From NCBI GenBank assembly GCA_945859605.1, contig OX243816.1, positions 25,124,199 to 25,188,198 on the forward strand: a stretch of 64,000 nucleotides of DNA, written 5' to 3'. The notes below the pieces were generated by a model. It was not told the origin of the DNA. It was given only the letters and a program-made list of their open reading frames with translations, and ran no database searches. The number at the start of each line of letters is the position of its first letter. The first letter of the stretch is position 1. Made by a program: the position numbers and the translations under genes. Source of the DNA: Lumbricus rubellus (Eukaryota > Annelida > Clitellata > Crassiclitellata > Lumbricidae). Of this stretch, positions 53,405 through 64,000 are shown in pieces.

Positions 53405-54679
53405 TAGACCTGGGAGTCGACCCCAATAAGTCTACCCCAGTCGACTTGGTCATCCCAAGTCGGGTCGGGTCGTTTCTGTTCACCGCAACTGACCCCAAGT
53501 CGAATTTTGTAAGGACAAGTCACTTGAAGTTGTTTTTACCACAAGTCGACTTAAACTGACTTGAGACACAAACAGTTAAATTTGTCACTTCAAACCAATG
53601 ATCATGAGACCAGGACAACAATTAAGCACCTTTTGTAGTGTGCTTACAAGAATGAGTGAGGTCTTTGCTAAACGAAGACTTTGCCTACTGATTATTTTAC
53701 CCGTATAGCAATCGTGCAGACTGCCGTCTGCCGATCTATTCATTATAATTTGTTATTCTATGCTAAAACGTCACACTTAGGCATGCAGGCATGCGCTTAA
53801 TTCAAATGGTGAAACAAAATGTTACTAAAATATGATCACGTGTGCTTGTCAAGTGGTCAGTGAACTAGGCGCAAAGAAAGCTAGATCTACAAGGCCTATA
53901 GGGCATAATAGATAGTTTGGCGCTACTTTGGTAGGCCTATGCTGCATCTGCAGTTGTCTGCAGACGGAAAAGTTATTGTATTGGGCTATAGACCTACGGG
54001 TCAATTGGACAATGAAAGACTTTACTGTCAGTGACTATGCCTAGGTTACTATAGTAGTAGCCTACTGCTGGATGATGCACTTGCAATGCTATTTGCTAAG
54101 TTGCGGAATGATGTTAGTGGCCGAAATAATTATGAAAACAGAATTATAAATTAGGCCTATCATACACACCATTCAGTTCAACCAGTCCGCGGTAGGCCTA
54201 CCCCATTATATCTTAGACTTCGTAACAATAAAAAATAATAATGAGTAGGGCCTATAATCTGAATAATCAAAGACAACGGACAAGCTAAATTCCAAAATAA
54301 TTTGACGTCGTATTGTCTAGGCTACTAGATGGCCCAAAGCATCCCAAAACTATTCGAACCGAAACACAAACAGCCTGAAATGGACTTAATGAAACTTTAA
54401 CAAAATCATTCATCAATTAAATGTTGATGCCTCATTACTCATTGGTTGGCCTATATGAAAGTAATGATTGCCGGGAAAAATTGACTTGACTTCTTGTATT
54501 AGTAGCCTACGTAGATCTAGGCTAATGGCTATTACCATGTCAGAAGTCGACTTCAAGTCGGAAGTCGGTTGTTTTTTTGCCAAGTCGGGTCAAGTCGTTT
54601 TGACTCCAAGAAGTCGACTTCAAGTCACTTTAGGGTCAAGTCGGGTCAGATTAGCTGACCAAAGTCACTCCCAGGTGTA
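53405..54679. mobile_element. hAT-like family C, complete copy
   Basis: Ends TAGACCTGGGAGT and ACTCCCAGGTGTA are inverted with one mismatch. GTTGTCCT flanks both (53397-53404 and 54680-54687). Both ends are rich in AAGTCGACTT and GGGTCGGGTC words. No transposase. A truncated near-identical copy is at 41342-41689. Confidence 0.9.
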
Positions 54680-54855
54680 GTTGTCCTTTCTCGCAGAGCC
54701 CTTCGCTCTGCCTCTAGCGGTAAGCTTTTGGTCCCGCGTGTTGAAACATCAACCTGTCAGCGTCGTGCTTTCTCAGTTGTAGGTCCTTCTGTCTGGAATA
54801 GTCTCCCGTTGCAGATGCGCTTGCTGCCTAGGGTCGACTCGTCAGTGTTTTACAA

Positions 54856-55211
54856 CAGTGGTTCCCAAAGTGGTGTTCCGCGGACCAGCACCGGTCCGCG
54901 AAGGTATGATTGCCGGTCCGCGGTGAAGAGTTAAATAAACGAAATAAACTGTAATTATTAGTTTATTTGTTTGAAATTGTGAAATTATTCGAATTCTTGT
55001 CCAAAATTTATTCAAATTTCTGTTTTACTATATAAAAATTTGAAATAAATCAATGCTCCTTACTTTAACTTGCTAAAAAATATATTATTTAATCTTTTTA
55101 TAATTTAGGTCGTTTTTGTTTGCAATTGCCATTTAGGCCTAAGTTAGCGGTCCGTGAGCTTCACCAAAAAAATTTGCCGGTCCGCGGCCTGCTGAAGTTT
55201 GAGAACCACTG
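54856..55211. mobile_element. hAT-like MITE with CAGTGGTTC ends, 356 bp
   Basis: CAGTGGTTCCCAAA at the left and TTTGAGAACCACTG at the right are imperfect inverted ends with CCGCGGACC/GGTCCGCGG words inside. TTTTACAA (54848-54855) and TTCTACAG (55212-55219) are an 8-bp TSD with two differences, so this insertion is older than its neighbour. Confidence 0.8.
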
Positions 55212-55544
55212 TTCTACAGGCTCCTTAAAACTTTTTTGTTTCACCGTGGTTGGACTGGGAGCGCTTCTGAGTGGATTTCTTGAAGAGGCGCTATATAAAT
55301 TCTTGAATTGAATGAATGAATTATGCAATGACCCCTTTCCCATTTGTTTAGATAAGACAAAGGGTCTTATGTCTATAGTTCGTGAGTGGCAGAATTAATA
55401 GCCAGTGTTTACCTAGTTCCTTCTGTGGGAATCAAGGTTTCTGGAGAAAAGCGAGCATCCGACAGAAAATCTCCGAAGCAGGTGGCGCCGAGAGGGCAGG
55501 GGCTTTGGGAGGGGATTTGCTCCTCCACATCAGAAATTTTCTAA

Positions 55545-56290
55545 TTCCCACACTGCAATGACAGCATTTTAATCTGCCATCTAAAGCAAAATTGCTATAC
55601 TATTTCAGTGCCGATAAGAGTGGTCTAAACTTCAATGAATATACTCACAATTATAAAAAAATTATTTTTCTGAGTTTCCACTTTAAGATGTCAACTTAGC
55701 AAAATAACTCTTCCTTCAGTGCTGATAAAAAAGAGTGATTTCAGATTTCAACATAGACCTAGCAGGGGAAGGGGTTTGGGCAGTGGGATGTAATAGAAAT
55801 TTCTATTTCCAGACTGCAGTGGTATCATTTTAGACTGTCATTTAACCGAAATTTATCATGATTTCATTGCTGAAAACATGGTGTAAGACTTCAATGCCCA
55901 TCCCAATTGTTTAATTTGTTTAATTTCCATACTGTAATGGTAGGCTTTTTTTAGCTGTCATCTTAATAAAACTGCTCATATTCAATGCTGATAGCCATAT
56001 AGAAGCCATAGATTTCAGTTTAAAATCTGAGAGTGTTGCCTCACAAAATTTACTTAAAAATTTTGGATTTGCACAGTGCACCGTGACTTTTAAAGCTGTC
56101 ATTTTTTACAAAATAACTCATGATTTCAGTGCTCAGAGACGTGATATAAGACTTCAGTAAATGTCTCCTCCCATCATTTAAGAATTTTTTAATTTATACA
56201 AACTGTAATGACAGCATTTTAGGCTGTTGTCTTAACAAAATTGTTCATAATTTGATAAACAGTGGATAACATTGCAGAGATTTATAATAA
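55545..56290. repeat. Degenerate tandem repeat block
   Basis: About five diverged units of roughly 120-180 bp each contain an ACTG(C/T)A(A/G)TG..CATTTTA word, then CTGTCATNTTAA, then CATNATTTCA(G/T)TGC and an AAGACTTCA(A/G)T word. Similar units lie at 18685-18900. No coding content. Confidence 0.55.
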
Positions 56291-56736
56291 TATTTATGAC
56301 ATATTGGGGGATATAAGCATCACCGTCCCCTCACCACAAACTTTGGGGGTTTAAAACTTGAGATTGTTGCCTCACTGTTCTCACAATTAGGCTACCTACG
56401 TCTCCCATATTGCCCTAAATATCTGCCCATGACAGTATGTTATGCACATTGTAGTATCATACCATAGTATCATAATTCTATTATATTAATAAATAATAAA
56501 ATTATAATCATATAGTACTAGGAAATAAGATCATGGTATAATATGGCAGTTTATGTAATACAGTAATAATAAACATCAACTTAAAAATACTATCATTTTG
56601 TCCAATTTTATCAGGGAAAATGTTCATTTCTGGGCGCTTTCTGTGCTGGAAATGTCTAGATCAAACAAAGCTGAATAACTATATATTGTTATAATACTAA
56701 TTTGAAGGAAAACAATAATACTTAATTAACTAAGCC

Positions 56737-56996
56737 CAGGTCTGAAAGTGAGCCGGGTCTGTCCGGGTCGGCGACCCGGCATCGATTTTCGTGACCTGCT
56801 GTTACCAGGTCTCAGCCAGGTCGAATGGTTAACATTCAATCTTTACCAATAACTAAATTTAAATGGAAATTGTTACAGTTGTCGGGAAATTCAGTGCGAA
56901 TGAATAAAAAAGTCTTCAGAACAATTTTTTAGCCAAAACCCCAAAACGGCCATTTCACTCAGACCCGGCAACTTCTTCAAACCACTTTCAGCCTTG
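56737..56996. mobile_element. hAT-like MITE, family H copy 2
   Basis: Ends CAGGTCTGAAAGTG and CACTTTCAGCCTTG are inverted. ACTAAGCC flanks both sides (56729-56736 and 56997-57004). The left part matches copy 1 at 39553-39919. Confidence 0.88.
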
Positions 56997-57321
56997 ACTA
57001 AGCCTTAATAAAATAGCACACACGGTACTATAATACAATACAATACAATTCACTTTATTGCAACCAGAAAACAATAAAAGTACAAAACGTGCATGCATTG
57101 GCTACAAAGGGGGGCCCAAAAGGGATGGACATCTCGCTGGGAAGGGTCACCCAAGTAAAAAAGTCCCAAGAAAAATTGATCAAGAGAGCTGAAAAGAAAG
57201 AGACTAAAACAAATTAGGTGATGACAGATTGCAGAAAAGCTTATATTGTCAAGAGCATGTAGAGAAACAAACTTAACTAAGTACTTAACTAAAATCTTAA
57301 CTACACATGGTCATGTGCACT

Positions 57322-59475
57322 TCAAGTAGCTTTAGTGGAGGAGAGTAGAAGAACACGAAGTTTCTTTTTAAATACCTGCAGACTACTCGATTGACGAATG
57401 TCAATTGGTATTGCGTTCCATACTTTAGTGCCATAAGATTTAATAGTAAAACGCCAAGTATTAGATTGAGCTTTGACAGGGCGAAAAGCAGATGAATTCC
57501 TAGTGAAATGCAAATGGATGTTAGAGGCGTGAGGGAGGTAACCTTGGAATACCGAAGGAAGGAGACCGTGTTCGAGTCGAAAAAAGAACTCGCAAATTTG
57601 GAGATCCTTTATCTGGTCAATTTTCAGGAGATGGAGTTCATTAAAGGAAGGGCCAGTGTGTTCCCGTTTACGAATACCCGCAATTATACGAACAGCCCTC
57701 TTCTGTAAGATTACAAGTTTATGAAGCCTGGATTCGTATGTCGATGCCCAAACAAGGTTGCAATATGTGAGGTAGGGGTAGACAAGGGTATAATATAAAT
57801 TCATTCTAATTGTCTTTGGCAAGATATAAGCAACGCGGGAAATAATACCAATATTTTTGGGAATTTTAGTTGCAATTTGATTAATATGAACTTTCCAGGT
57901 CAAATGTTGATCTATATGCACACCTAAGAATTTTGTAGATTCAACTTGATTGATGGAAATATCATCAATAAGTAAACAGAGATTGTCACTTGGCTTTATT
58001 TTCCGGTGGGATTTAAATAAAATAAAGTTAGTTTAATCTTAATTAAGGGTGAGTTTATTTGCATGGAACCAAACAGCTATGCTAGATAGTTCAACGTTCA
58101 CAGTTTGAAACAACGTCTGCCATGAACCATTGGAGTAAAAAACGTTGGTGTCATCGGCAAATAGAATAAAAAACATTGTTGGAGAGACATTGGCCAAGTC
58201 ATTAATATAAAGCAGGAAAAGGAGTGGTCCGAGGTTGGAGCCTTGAGGAACTCCATATTTGATCAACCCTAGCTCAGAAAGGACACCATTACAGAGAACT
58301 CTTTGTGTACGGCTCTCAAAATAGCTGGCAAACCATCTGAGCTGAGTCCCCCTAATTCCATAGTTGTCTAATTTTTTAAGCAAAATATTATGGTCTACCG
58401 TATCAAACGCTTTAGCTAGATCAAAGAAGATTCCCACTGAGTATTCATTATTTTCAATAGCCTTTGAAATCATGTCCTGCATATTTAATAAGGCCATATA
58501 GGGGGAATGACCAGGTTGAAATCCATGCTGAGATGGATAAATGATGTTAGAGTTTTTAACATAGCCATAGAGTCGATTGTACATAAGTTTTTCATAGAAC
58601 TTGGAGTAGTAAGGAAGAATGGAAATGGGTCTGTAATTGATTACATTGTCCTTATCGCCCTTTTTTAGTATTGGGACCACTTTAGCTATTTTTATGCCTT
58701 GTGGAACAATCCCACTACTAAATGAACAATTTATTATCTCCGCTAAAGGTCTGGCAACCAAGGAGAGATTGGGGGCCGCAATACAGGGGTCTATATCGTC
58801 AACACCTTTGCTATGCGTTAAACGTATATCACGGCCAATATCCATAATTTCCTCCGGGGATACCATTAGGAAACCCATAGAGTTCTGCCGAGGGGCCTGT
58901 AAGTAACTATGGTAAGGGAGAGGTGAATCTGGTATTTTCTTTGCCAAAGAATGGGCTATGTTGGTGAAGTAGTTATTGAAGCTATTGGCCATTTTTTCTG
59001 GATCTTTAACATTTTCTCCGTTAATTTTTAACGATTCAATTTTTGTCTCCTTATTTTCCAATTGCATTATGGAGCGAATGAGTTTCCAAGTCCTCCTTAG
59101 GTCGTCTTTATATTTGCAGAATTCGGATGCATAGTAATTTTTTTCTGCTTTGACTCTAATAGCCTTAAATTTATTCCTGTATACAGTAAATTTATTTTTA
59201 TTATAAGCATTTGGATTTTTTATATATTTTAAGTACAATGAAGCTTTCTTCTTACTAGATTTGAGGAGCCCAGCAGTCATCCAGGGTTGCTTAAATCTAG
59301 GCCCCTTAGCGTTATTTTTTAGACACAATCGGGAAGGCCTGATCATAAGCGTTTTTATATTTTTCAATAAACACTTCATATGCCCTGTCAGCATCTCCAT
59401 TATTGCATGCAGTCGAGACATTATCCCAATTACTATCAGCAAGTAGGGATTTAAATTGTTCTGATCTTTCCTCAT
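57322..59475 (-). pseudogene. LINE reverse transcriptase with two premature stops
   Basis: QPWMTAGLLKSSKKK (linker), VVPILKKGD and YRPISILPYYSKFYEKL, DLAKAFDTVDHNILL, GVPQGSNLGPLLF, catalytic FADDTNVFYSN, then HANKLTLN. Two stop codons follow within three codons near 58030-58036. The same frame then continues through TNFILFK, TKFLGVHID, LVYPYLTYCNLVWAS and KSYGTKVWNAIPIDIR to 57322. Confidence 0.88.
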
Positions 59476-60472
59476 TAATTATGCGATGGTCATAATAATT
59501 CGGGAAGCTTCTCTTGTAATTACCAAATGCAAAGTGTGCGAATACTGGCAGGTGATCAGACAAGTCAGCTATGAAAATGGTTGAATCAATCAGACTAGAC
59601 CAGGCATTAGTGAATATGTTATCAGTCAAAGTTGATGAGGTTGGTGTGATACGAGTGGGTTTCGTGATGGCTGGGATAAGCTGATGGGAAGTCAGGTTAT
59701 TATAAAATATATTAGTTTCTTTATGTTCATTGATTTTCAATAGGTCAATGTTAAAATCTCCTAGTAGGACAATATCTTTGGTTCCCTTGACAATACTGGA
59801 GAATAATACCTCTATCTCAGCATTGAATTCCACCAAGTTTTGTCCTGGGGGCCTGTACAAAACTCCTACTAAACATGTTGTGCTAGGTAAATAAGTTTTG
59901 ATGAAAAGACCCTCATAAGTTTTATGTTCGTTTTTTTCTTCGTACAATTGGAATTTAATGGTATTCCTAACAAAAAAACCCACCCCTCCTCCTAGATTCC
60001 GCCCTCTAGACTTATGTATAAATTTGTAGTTGGGCACATTAATAGTATCCTCAAATTCCGACTCCAACCAGGTCTCCGACAGGGCCAGAATAGAGACAGG
60101 CAGTTGACTGAGAACCTCGCGAATTTCATCTAGCTTATGTACCATGCTGCGGCAATTAATGTGCATGACCGAAAAGTTAGCTTCAATAGACTCGAACTTA
60201 GACTCCCAATGGGGGATTGTGGAGTAGGGACTGCTCCAAGCTACATTTGTGAAATAGTTTAAGTCTGGGTCAGTGTCAGCATTATTGAGCAAGATACGAT
60301 TGCCCGACTCATCAGGAAACACATCAAGTTCAAGATTCAGACCATTCAATTCTATGGCAGTAAGTTCAAGATTCAGACCATTCAATTCTACGGCAGTAGT
60401 GTCATCTGTCTTAATAGTGTCATTCAGTTCAAATTCTTCATCATCCTCGACAAAAGGGAATACTTCTATCAA
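59312..60472 (-). pseudogene. LINE endonuclease ORF region
   Basis: An acidic N-terminus with a duplicated nine-residue unit, then an APE-type endonuclease: MHINCRSMVHKLDEI, LALSETWLES (catalytic Glu), GVLYRPPGQN, LLGDFNIDLL and LSDHLPVFAHF. It runs into the RT region but shifts frame near 59315, so EN and RT are no longer in one frame. Confidence 0.88.
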
Positions 60473-60480
60473 TTAAGTCA

Positions 60481-60778
60481 TAACATATTATCAATAAATT
60501 TGCAATACACTGTAATGTAATGGCAAAGGCTTAACGCTTTTAATTCATCACTATGCAAATTCTTGAGACCCAGACAAATTCAGGTAGGCTAGATCAGCTA
60601 AACACTGAAATCAAGTGCTTTATGAACCATGAATTTGACTAAAATTATAATACAGAAGAACGAAGGAACTTGCTTGATTGTGTAATCTGAAAGACTTAAC
60701 CCTTTACCCATTCAATTTTAAATTTTAAGCCCGTTTTTCAGTGGATATTCTCGGGGCAAACGGGTAAAAGACTAAAGA
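60481..60778. other. No gene seen
   Basis: AT-rich DNA. TTAACCCTTTACCC at about 60698 and AACGGGTAAAAG at about 60769 are weakly inverted and resemble TTAA-type element ends, but there is no matching right-hand TTAA. Confidence 0.4.
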
Positions 60779-60786
60779 ACGAAAGA

Positions 60787-62168
60787 CATGGGCGCCCGCA
60801 GAAAATTTTGCGATGGTCACGGTTTAATTTTTCAGTGACAAGAGCATGAAAATACAGCGCTGGAAATTAAAAACACGGGTATTTTTTCAAGGAGGTTTCT
60901 TAATGCAAATTTTTCAGTTTTATTTTGTGTATTATTTTTAATGTGAATAGTTTCCCAAGTGCGAAAATTTGCTCAAAATACAAAAGTTGATGTTAAAAAG
61001 TAGGTCCATGAAGGGCACTATATATATTTATTAGGGCTGTTGATTTAATCGCGTTAACGCGTGCGATTAACGCGTTAAAAAATTCTGCGATTAAAATTTT
61101 TAACGCATTAATCGATTCGCGTTAATTAGATTTGATTAAAATGGAATCAGAGGCAGAAAACTCGTTTTAAACGGTAGGCTCATACTTAAAACTAGTGATA
61201 CATTCTTTGCAAATATTCCAAAAAAGAATTTGAGTGGGCTATAATTATCGTAGCAATTCTTTGCTCAATTATCGCCTAACATGCGTTAAACGCTAACGAT
61301 GAGCCGTTGACATCGGCCGCATCGCATGGTCCACTAAAGTTGTTTCCTCACCCCGTCAGACTACATTGGTTGAACTCCAGGATATGGCAAGACCATTGGA
61401 TCCAGGTTTCAAATGATAAATGTTTACTGAAGGACAACTGAGACGAGGTTTGGCAAGAACCGCAAGTACCTCTTGTCAAAAATTGTGACTAAATAATGAG
61501 ATTCAATAGTAGACATACTATTGTTAATTAATAAGAGCATCCCTTGAACCGACCAATGTAAATAAACTGGTCTGCATATACAATTGGCTGAATAAATAAT
61601 TAATTTTGATAGTCAGAAAAACGGTTGTCTAATTTTCATTTAGGTCTATATCATTTTAATTAAAGGTGGCTCAAATGAAAAAAAATTACGGGATTTTGAG
61701 GTTTTGACTGATTTGAACAGTGTTTCAATTCAATTCTGTCTGTCATACAAAACTGTTCAATAAACTAAATGCAGATTAAATATTCCTAAGCCAAAGGTGA
61801 TTGAATATGTTTGCAATAGGAAGAATGCATTCAGACATTAAAATTATATGCTACAGGGGTCTTTAGAAAATAGCAAAGATTAATATAGACTATTTGACGC
61901 AAATGTATTGCGATTAATTTGGCGTTAATTGCGATTAAAAAAATTAATCGCACGATTAATTTCGATTAAAATTTTTAATCGAACAACAGCCCTAATATTT
62001 ATATCTATAGAGATTTCTAAACATAAATTTAAGACTTTCACTGTGTGTATCATTGGTATCATTAGTGTTTCAATGCGAAGAAAATTGTTAAAAACTCAAA
62101 AGTAGTAGTTAGAAAAATAAGTGTCACTTTTCCAGGGGGGGCATTGCCCCTATGTGCGGGCGCCCATG
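60787..62168. mobile_element. hAT-like element with CATGGGCGCCCGCA ends, host of a second hAT
   Basis: CATGGGCGCCCGCA and TGCGGGCGCCCATG are perfect 14-bp inverted ends. ACGAAAGA flanks both (60779-60786 and 62169-62176). Family A copy 2 (61032-61994) sits inside, so the original element was about 410 bp. No transposase. Confidence 0.9.
61032..61994. mobile_element. hAT-like non-autonomous element, family A copy 2
   Basis: Same ends as 24508-26432 (TAGGGCTGTTG...CAACAGCCCTA). ATATTTAT flanks both sides (61024-61031 and 61995-62002). It is uninterrupted, and so shows the empty site of the family B insertion in copy 1. Confidence 0.92.
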
Positions 62169-62339
62169 ACGAAAGACCCCTTCCCCCACCCCCACCCCAA
62201 AAAAACCTAATCGGATTTGGAAAATTGCGTGGGTCACCTTTTTGGCCCAGGGGCTGCTCAAGCACCCCCAACACCTCTGGTTGCACCACTGGTTGCAGAT
62301 TCAGGGCTCTTAGTAACAAATTAATTTTTACACATTTCA

Positions 62340-62830
62340 CCTTGTCACCTTGTGCTGTAAGTTCCTTGAACTCTAGCGATCGTCATGACCATCCGTCTCC
62401 ATTTCTTTCTTTCTGATGTCGCTTCTCTTAGTTCTTCCAGATTCATTCCTGTTGTTTTTTGAACCTCATCCAACTACCTTTTCCTTGGCCGCCCTTGTTT
62501 TCTCCTTCCCTCTCCGCATGCCAGCATCATATCTTTTTTCAGTCCATTTGAGCGCATAACATGACCAAAGAAACCCAACTTTCTTCTTAGCACTGTTTGT
62601 TGTAAGGACTCATCATTTTCGATACCAATTTCTGTGCGTACCCACTCATTTGTCCTTTTTTCTTTCCAAGATATTCTCTGCATCTTCCTCCAAATCCACA
62701 TCTCACATGCGCTATTCTTTTTTCATTTTCTTGGTCATTGTCCATGTCTCACAACCATATAATACTGTCGGTATTATCAAAGCCCTCACCAGCCTTTTTC
62801 CGTGTCTATACTCACATGCCAGTGCATCAG
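62340..62830 (-). pseudogene. Non-LTR RT C-terminal fragment, minus strand
   Basis: YGCETWTMTKKMKK near 62750, then after a frameshift MWIWRKMQRISWKEKRT and LGFFGHVMRSNGLKKDMM with a GRPRK tail. 5'-truncated. No TSD recognised. Confidence 0.8.
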
Positions 62831-62880
62831 ACGAGTATTGAAGTAACTTTCTTGTTATTTAACCCATTCGATACCTATGA

Positions 62881-62941
62881 CGCCGGATATATCCGGCGGA
62901 GGAAATAATTCGTATTCCCTCAACGCCGGATATATCCGGCG
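62881..62941. repeat. Two exact copies of an 18-bp palindrome
   Basis: CGCCGGATATATCCGGCG at 62881-62898 and 62924-62941, 43 bp apart, just inside the left end of the TTAA-flanked element. A possible binding site for a dimeric protein such as a transposase (inference). Confidence 0.9.
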
Positions 62942-63206
62942 GTACTGCGCCGTCTGTTTAATGACCTCAGTATACGATATAACGTTGCTTTTGGTATCCC
63001 AGATTATGCCTAATGTTGTCTACGATCAATAATTCTCATACTTTGGTTATGAATCGGGGTTTTTTTTTTGAAGGGGGGGTTATGTATCGGGCGAACGTGT
63101 ATGTAGGCTACCGGGAACGGAGTTCGGCGTGACGTGAAAACAATTTGTTCGTCATGTCCGAGCAAGCCAGGTCGGTGCATAACACCGTGCTTTGAACGCT
63201 GGCACA

Positions 63207-63400
63207 CATAGGCGTACGGAGATTTCAGCGGGGAGGGGGGGGGTAAAGATCGAACTTCTGCCCCCCCCCCAAAAAAAAAATTTGGCAAAAAAGTTCACGA
63301 CCTTTTTTAGGCGTCGGAGGCTGTGTTTGCCGGAAAAACCAGACTTGCCCGAAATTTGGGGGCATTTCCTCCCCCCTTTCCCCCGCATAGTACGCCTATG
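63207..63400. mobile_element. hAT-like MITE with CATAGGCGTAC ends, 194 bp
   Basis: CATAGGCGTAC and GTACGCCTATG are perfect inverted ends. CTGGCACA flanks both sides (63199-63206 and 63401-63408). G- and C-runs lie inside. No coding capacity. Confidence 0.9.
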
Positions 63401-64000
63401 CTGGCACACCCAGGTGCGCTACTGGGACTAAGGAAACTTTTCTTGTAGAGGTGGTATATAATTGGAAACTATGCAACTGTAACAGTTGTCATCTGAATGA
63501 ATTTAGCCACCTGAATTTTGGACCAAAAAGTTCACTTGAACTATTGCCATCTCTCTGAGTAGTTCCATTACTTTGATATGAGAAGTTCTCATGAGTAGGC
63601 GCTATACAAATAGAAAATACGTTTAGGACTGTTGCTGTCTAAACGAGTTTAGCCATCTGCATCGTGGAAACGTAATGCAAACTTGAACTATTGCCATAAC
63701 ATCGTATGGTTCTATTATTTTGAGTTGAATAGTTGTCCTTGAAGAGGCGCTATATAAATGAAAAATACGAATAACTCTTGTTTTTACATAACCGTTATGA
63801 TCATCAGTAAAAATACAGCATACAAACAGCTCATTATAATCACCCCCGTCGAAAAAGATAAAAGTCGAATTTTCGTATATTTCTCCGGTCACATGAATTT
63901 TTTACCTACGGTAGCGAAAGGGTTAAGAACTTATTGTACTGCTTCTGATGGATGTTATTCAAAAACCTTTGATAAATATGATTAGCATTACTTGGAACTT

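Larger units (their letters stand above)
53377..55318 (+). mobile_element. CR1/L2-type LINE 3' end with two hAT-like insertions
   Basis: AATTATG flanks it (53370-53376 and 55319-55325). Coding before the stop includes ALRSASSGKLLVPRVET, RAFSVVGPSVWNSLP and LLKTF, the typical CR1/L2 RT C-terminus. It ends GAGGCGCTATATAAATTCTTG plus an AATG tail. Two insertions (53405-54679, 54856-55211) interrupt it; removing their TSDs restores a continuous reading of the motifs. Confidence 0.85.
50607..55335. mobile_element. GGGG-ended element family B copy 2, with nested insertions
   Basis: Left end GGGATCATTGCATAATTACGT and right end ATTATGCAATGACCCC are inverted. TTT flanks both (50604-50606 and 55336-55338). 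Internal blocks (50640-51120, 53017-53376) align with copy 1 at 25123-26095. The extra length is a TTAA-flanked element (51131-53012) and a LINE tail (53377-55318). Confidence 0.8.
57030..60480 (-). mobile_element. Nearly complete minus-strand LINE (CR1-group)
   Basis: The endonuclease frame (60472-59312) and RT frames (59475-57322) follow each other on the minus strand. The 3' end is GCAATAAAGTG followed by (AATTGTATTGTATTG)-type tail at about 57030-57060. The element has one frameshift near 59315 and two in-frame stops near 58030, otherwise intact domains. The N-terminus contains a duplicated ELNGLNLEL unit (60330-60395). I call it CR1-group from its EN and RT motifs; the exact clade is not certain. 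Confidence 0.85.
62863..63922. mobile_element. TTAA-flanked element with imperfect TIRs
   Basis: Left CCCATTCGATACC and right GGTAGCGAAAGGG are inverted with two mismatches. TTAA on both sides (62859-62862 and 63923-63926), as for piggyBac-type insertions. It contains two 18-bp palindromes near the left end, a nested hAT-like MITE (63207-63400), and two diverged units with GCGCTATA(C/T)AAAT LINE-tail words (about 63440-63780). No transposase. Confidence 0.75.

Noticed and set aside
60698..60780. A further TTAA element
   Set aside because: The inverted similarity is weak and the right-hand TTAA is missing.

Overview
This 64 kb window is eukaryotic, probably from a marine invertebrate. The AT-rich background is scattered with TAGGCCTA-type words, LINE tails of the GGCGCTATATAAAT type and many small hAT-like elements. 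An echinoderm- or hemichordate-like deuterostome is my guess, at low confidence. I find no convincing host protein-coding gene, rRNA or tRNA gene. Nearly everything I can identify is transposable-element DNA.

The centrepiece (2408-17054) is a complete, apparently very young Ty3/gypsy LTR retrotransposon of 14.6 kb. Its two LTRs are 3,098 bp each, read as identical, and are bounded by TGTGGCGGA...TCCGCCACA. A single uninterrupted 2,246-codon gag-pol frame (4925-11665) carries a capsid-type Gag domain, a CCHC knuckle, aspartic protease, RT, RNase H and integrase. Gag starts 581 bp inside the 5' LTR, so the primer binding site (matching the 3' end of tRNA-Leu(UAA)) lies within the coding sequence. 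The 2.3 kb 3' non-coding region holds nine degenerate copies of the PBS complement, and I found no target-site duplication (TSD).

17055-31500: inverted-repeat elements at 17541-18173 and 20145-21301, a non-LTR reverse transcriptase (RT) fragment (21567-22680), then a four-deep nest. A CR1/L2-type LINE (about 22806-27530) holds a TA-flanked foldback element (23658-27035). That holds a hAT-like element (24508-26432), which holds a GGGG-ended element with a 3-bp TSD (25123-26095). A decayed Tc1/mariner copy (28510-29734) and two opposed RT remnants follow.

31500-45660: a graveyard of non-LTR fragments. Two copies (33501-36320 and 43142-44941) have the inverted 5' segment and TSD expected of twin priming, and they break at almost the same place in the RT frame. 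A hAT-like element with TIRs 6.7 kb apart (38810-45535) encloses much of this, and is itself inside a TAGCTG...ATATAGAT repeat.

45660-64000: an APE endonuclease fragment (46191-47430), a 660 bp (CCCCT)n array (48021-48681), a second nested block (50607-55335), a nearly complete minus-strand LINE (about 57030-60480) with a few coding breaks, a hAT-in-hAT nest (60787-62168), an RT tail, and a TTAA-flanked element with duplicated 18-bp palindromes (62863-63922).

The window therefore reads as a layered insertion history. TSDs and comparison between copies let much of the order be worked out, and the gypsy element is probably among the most recent arrivals.
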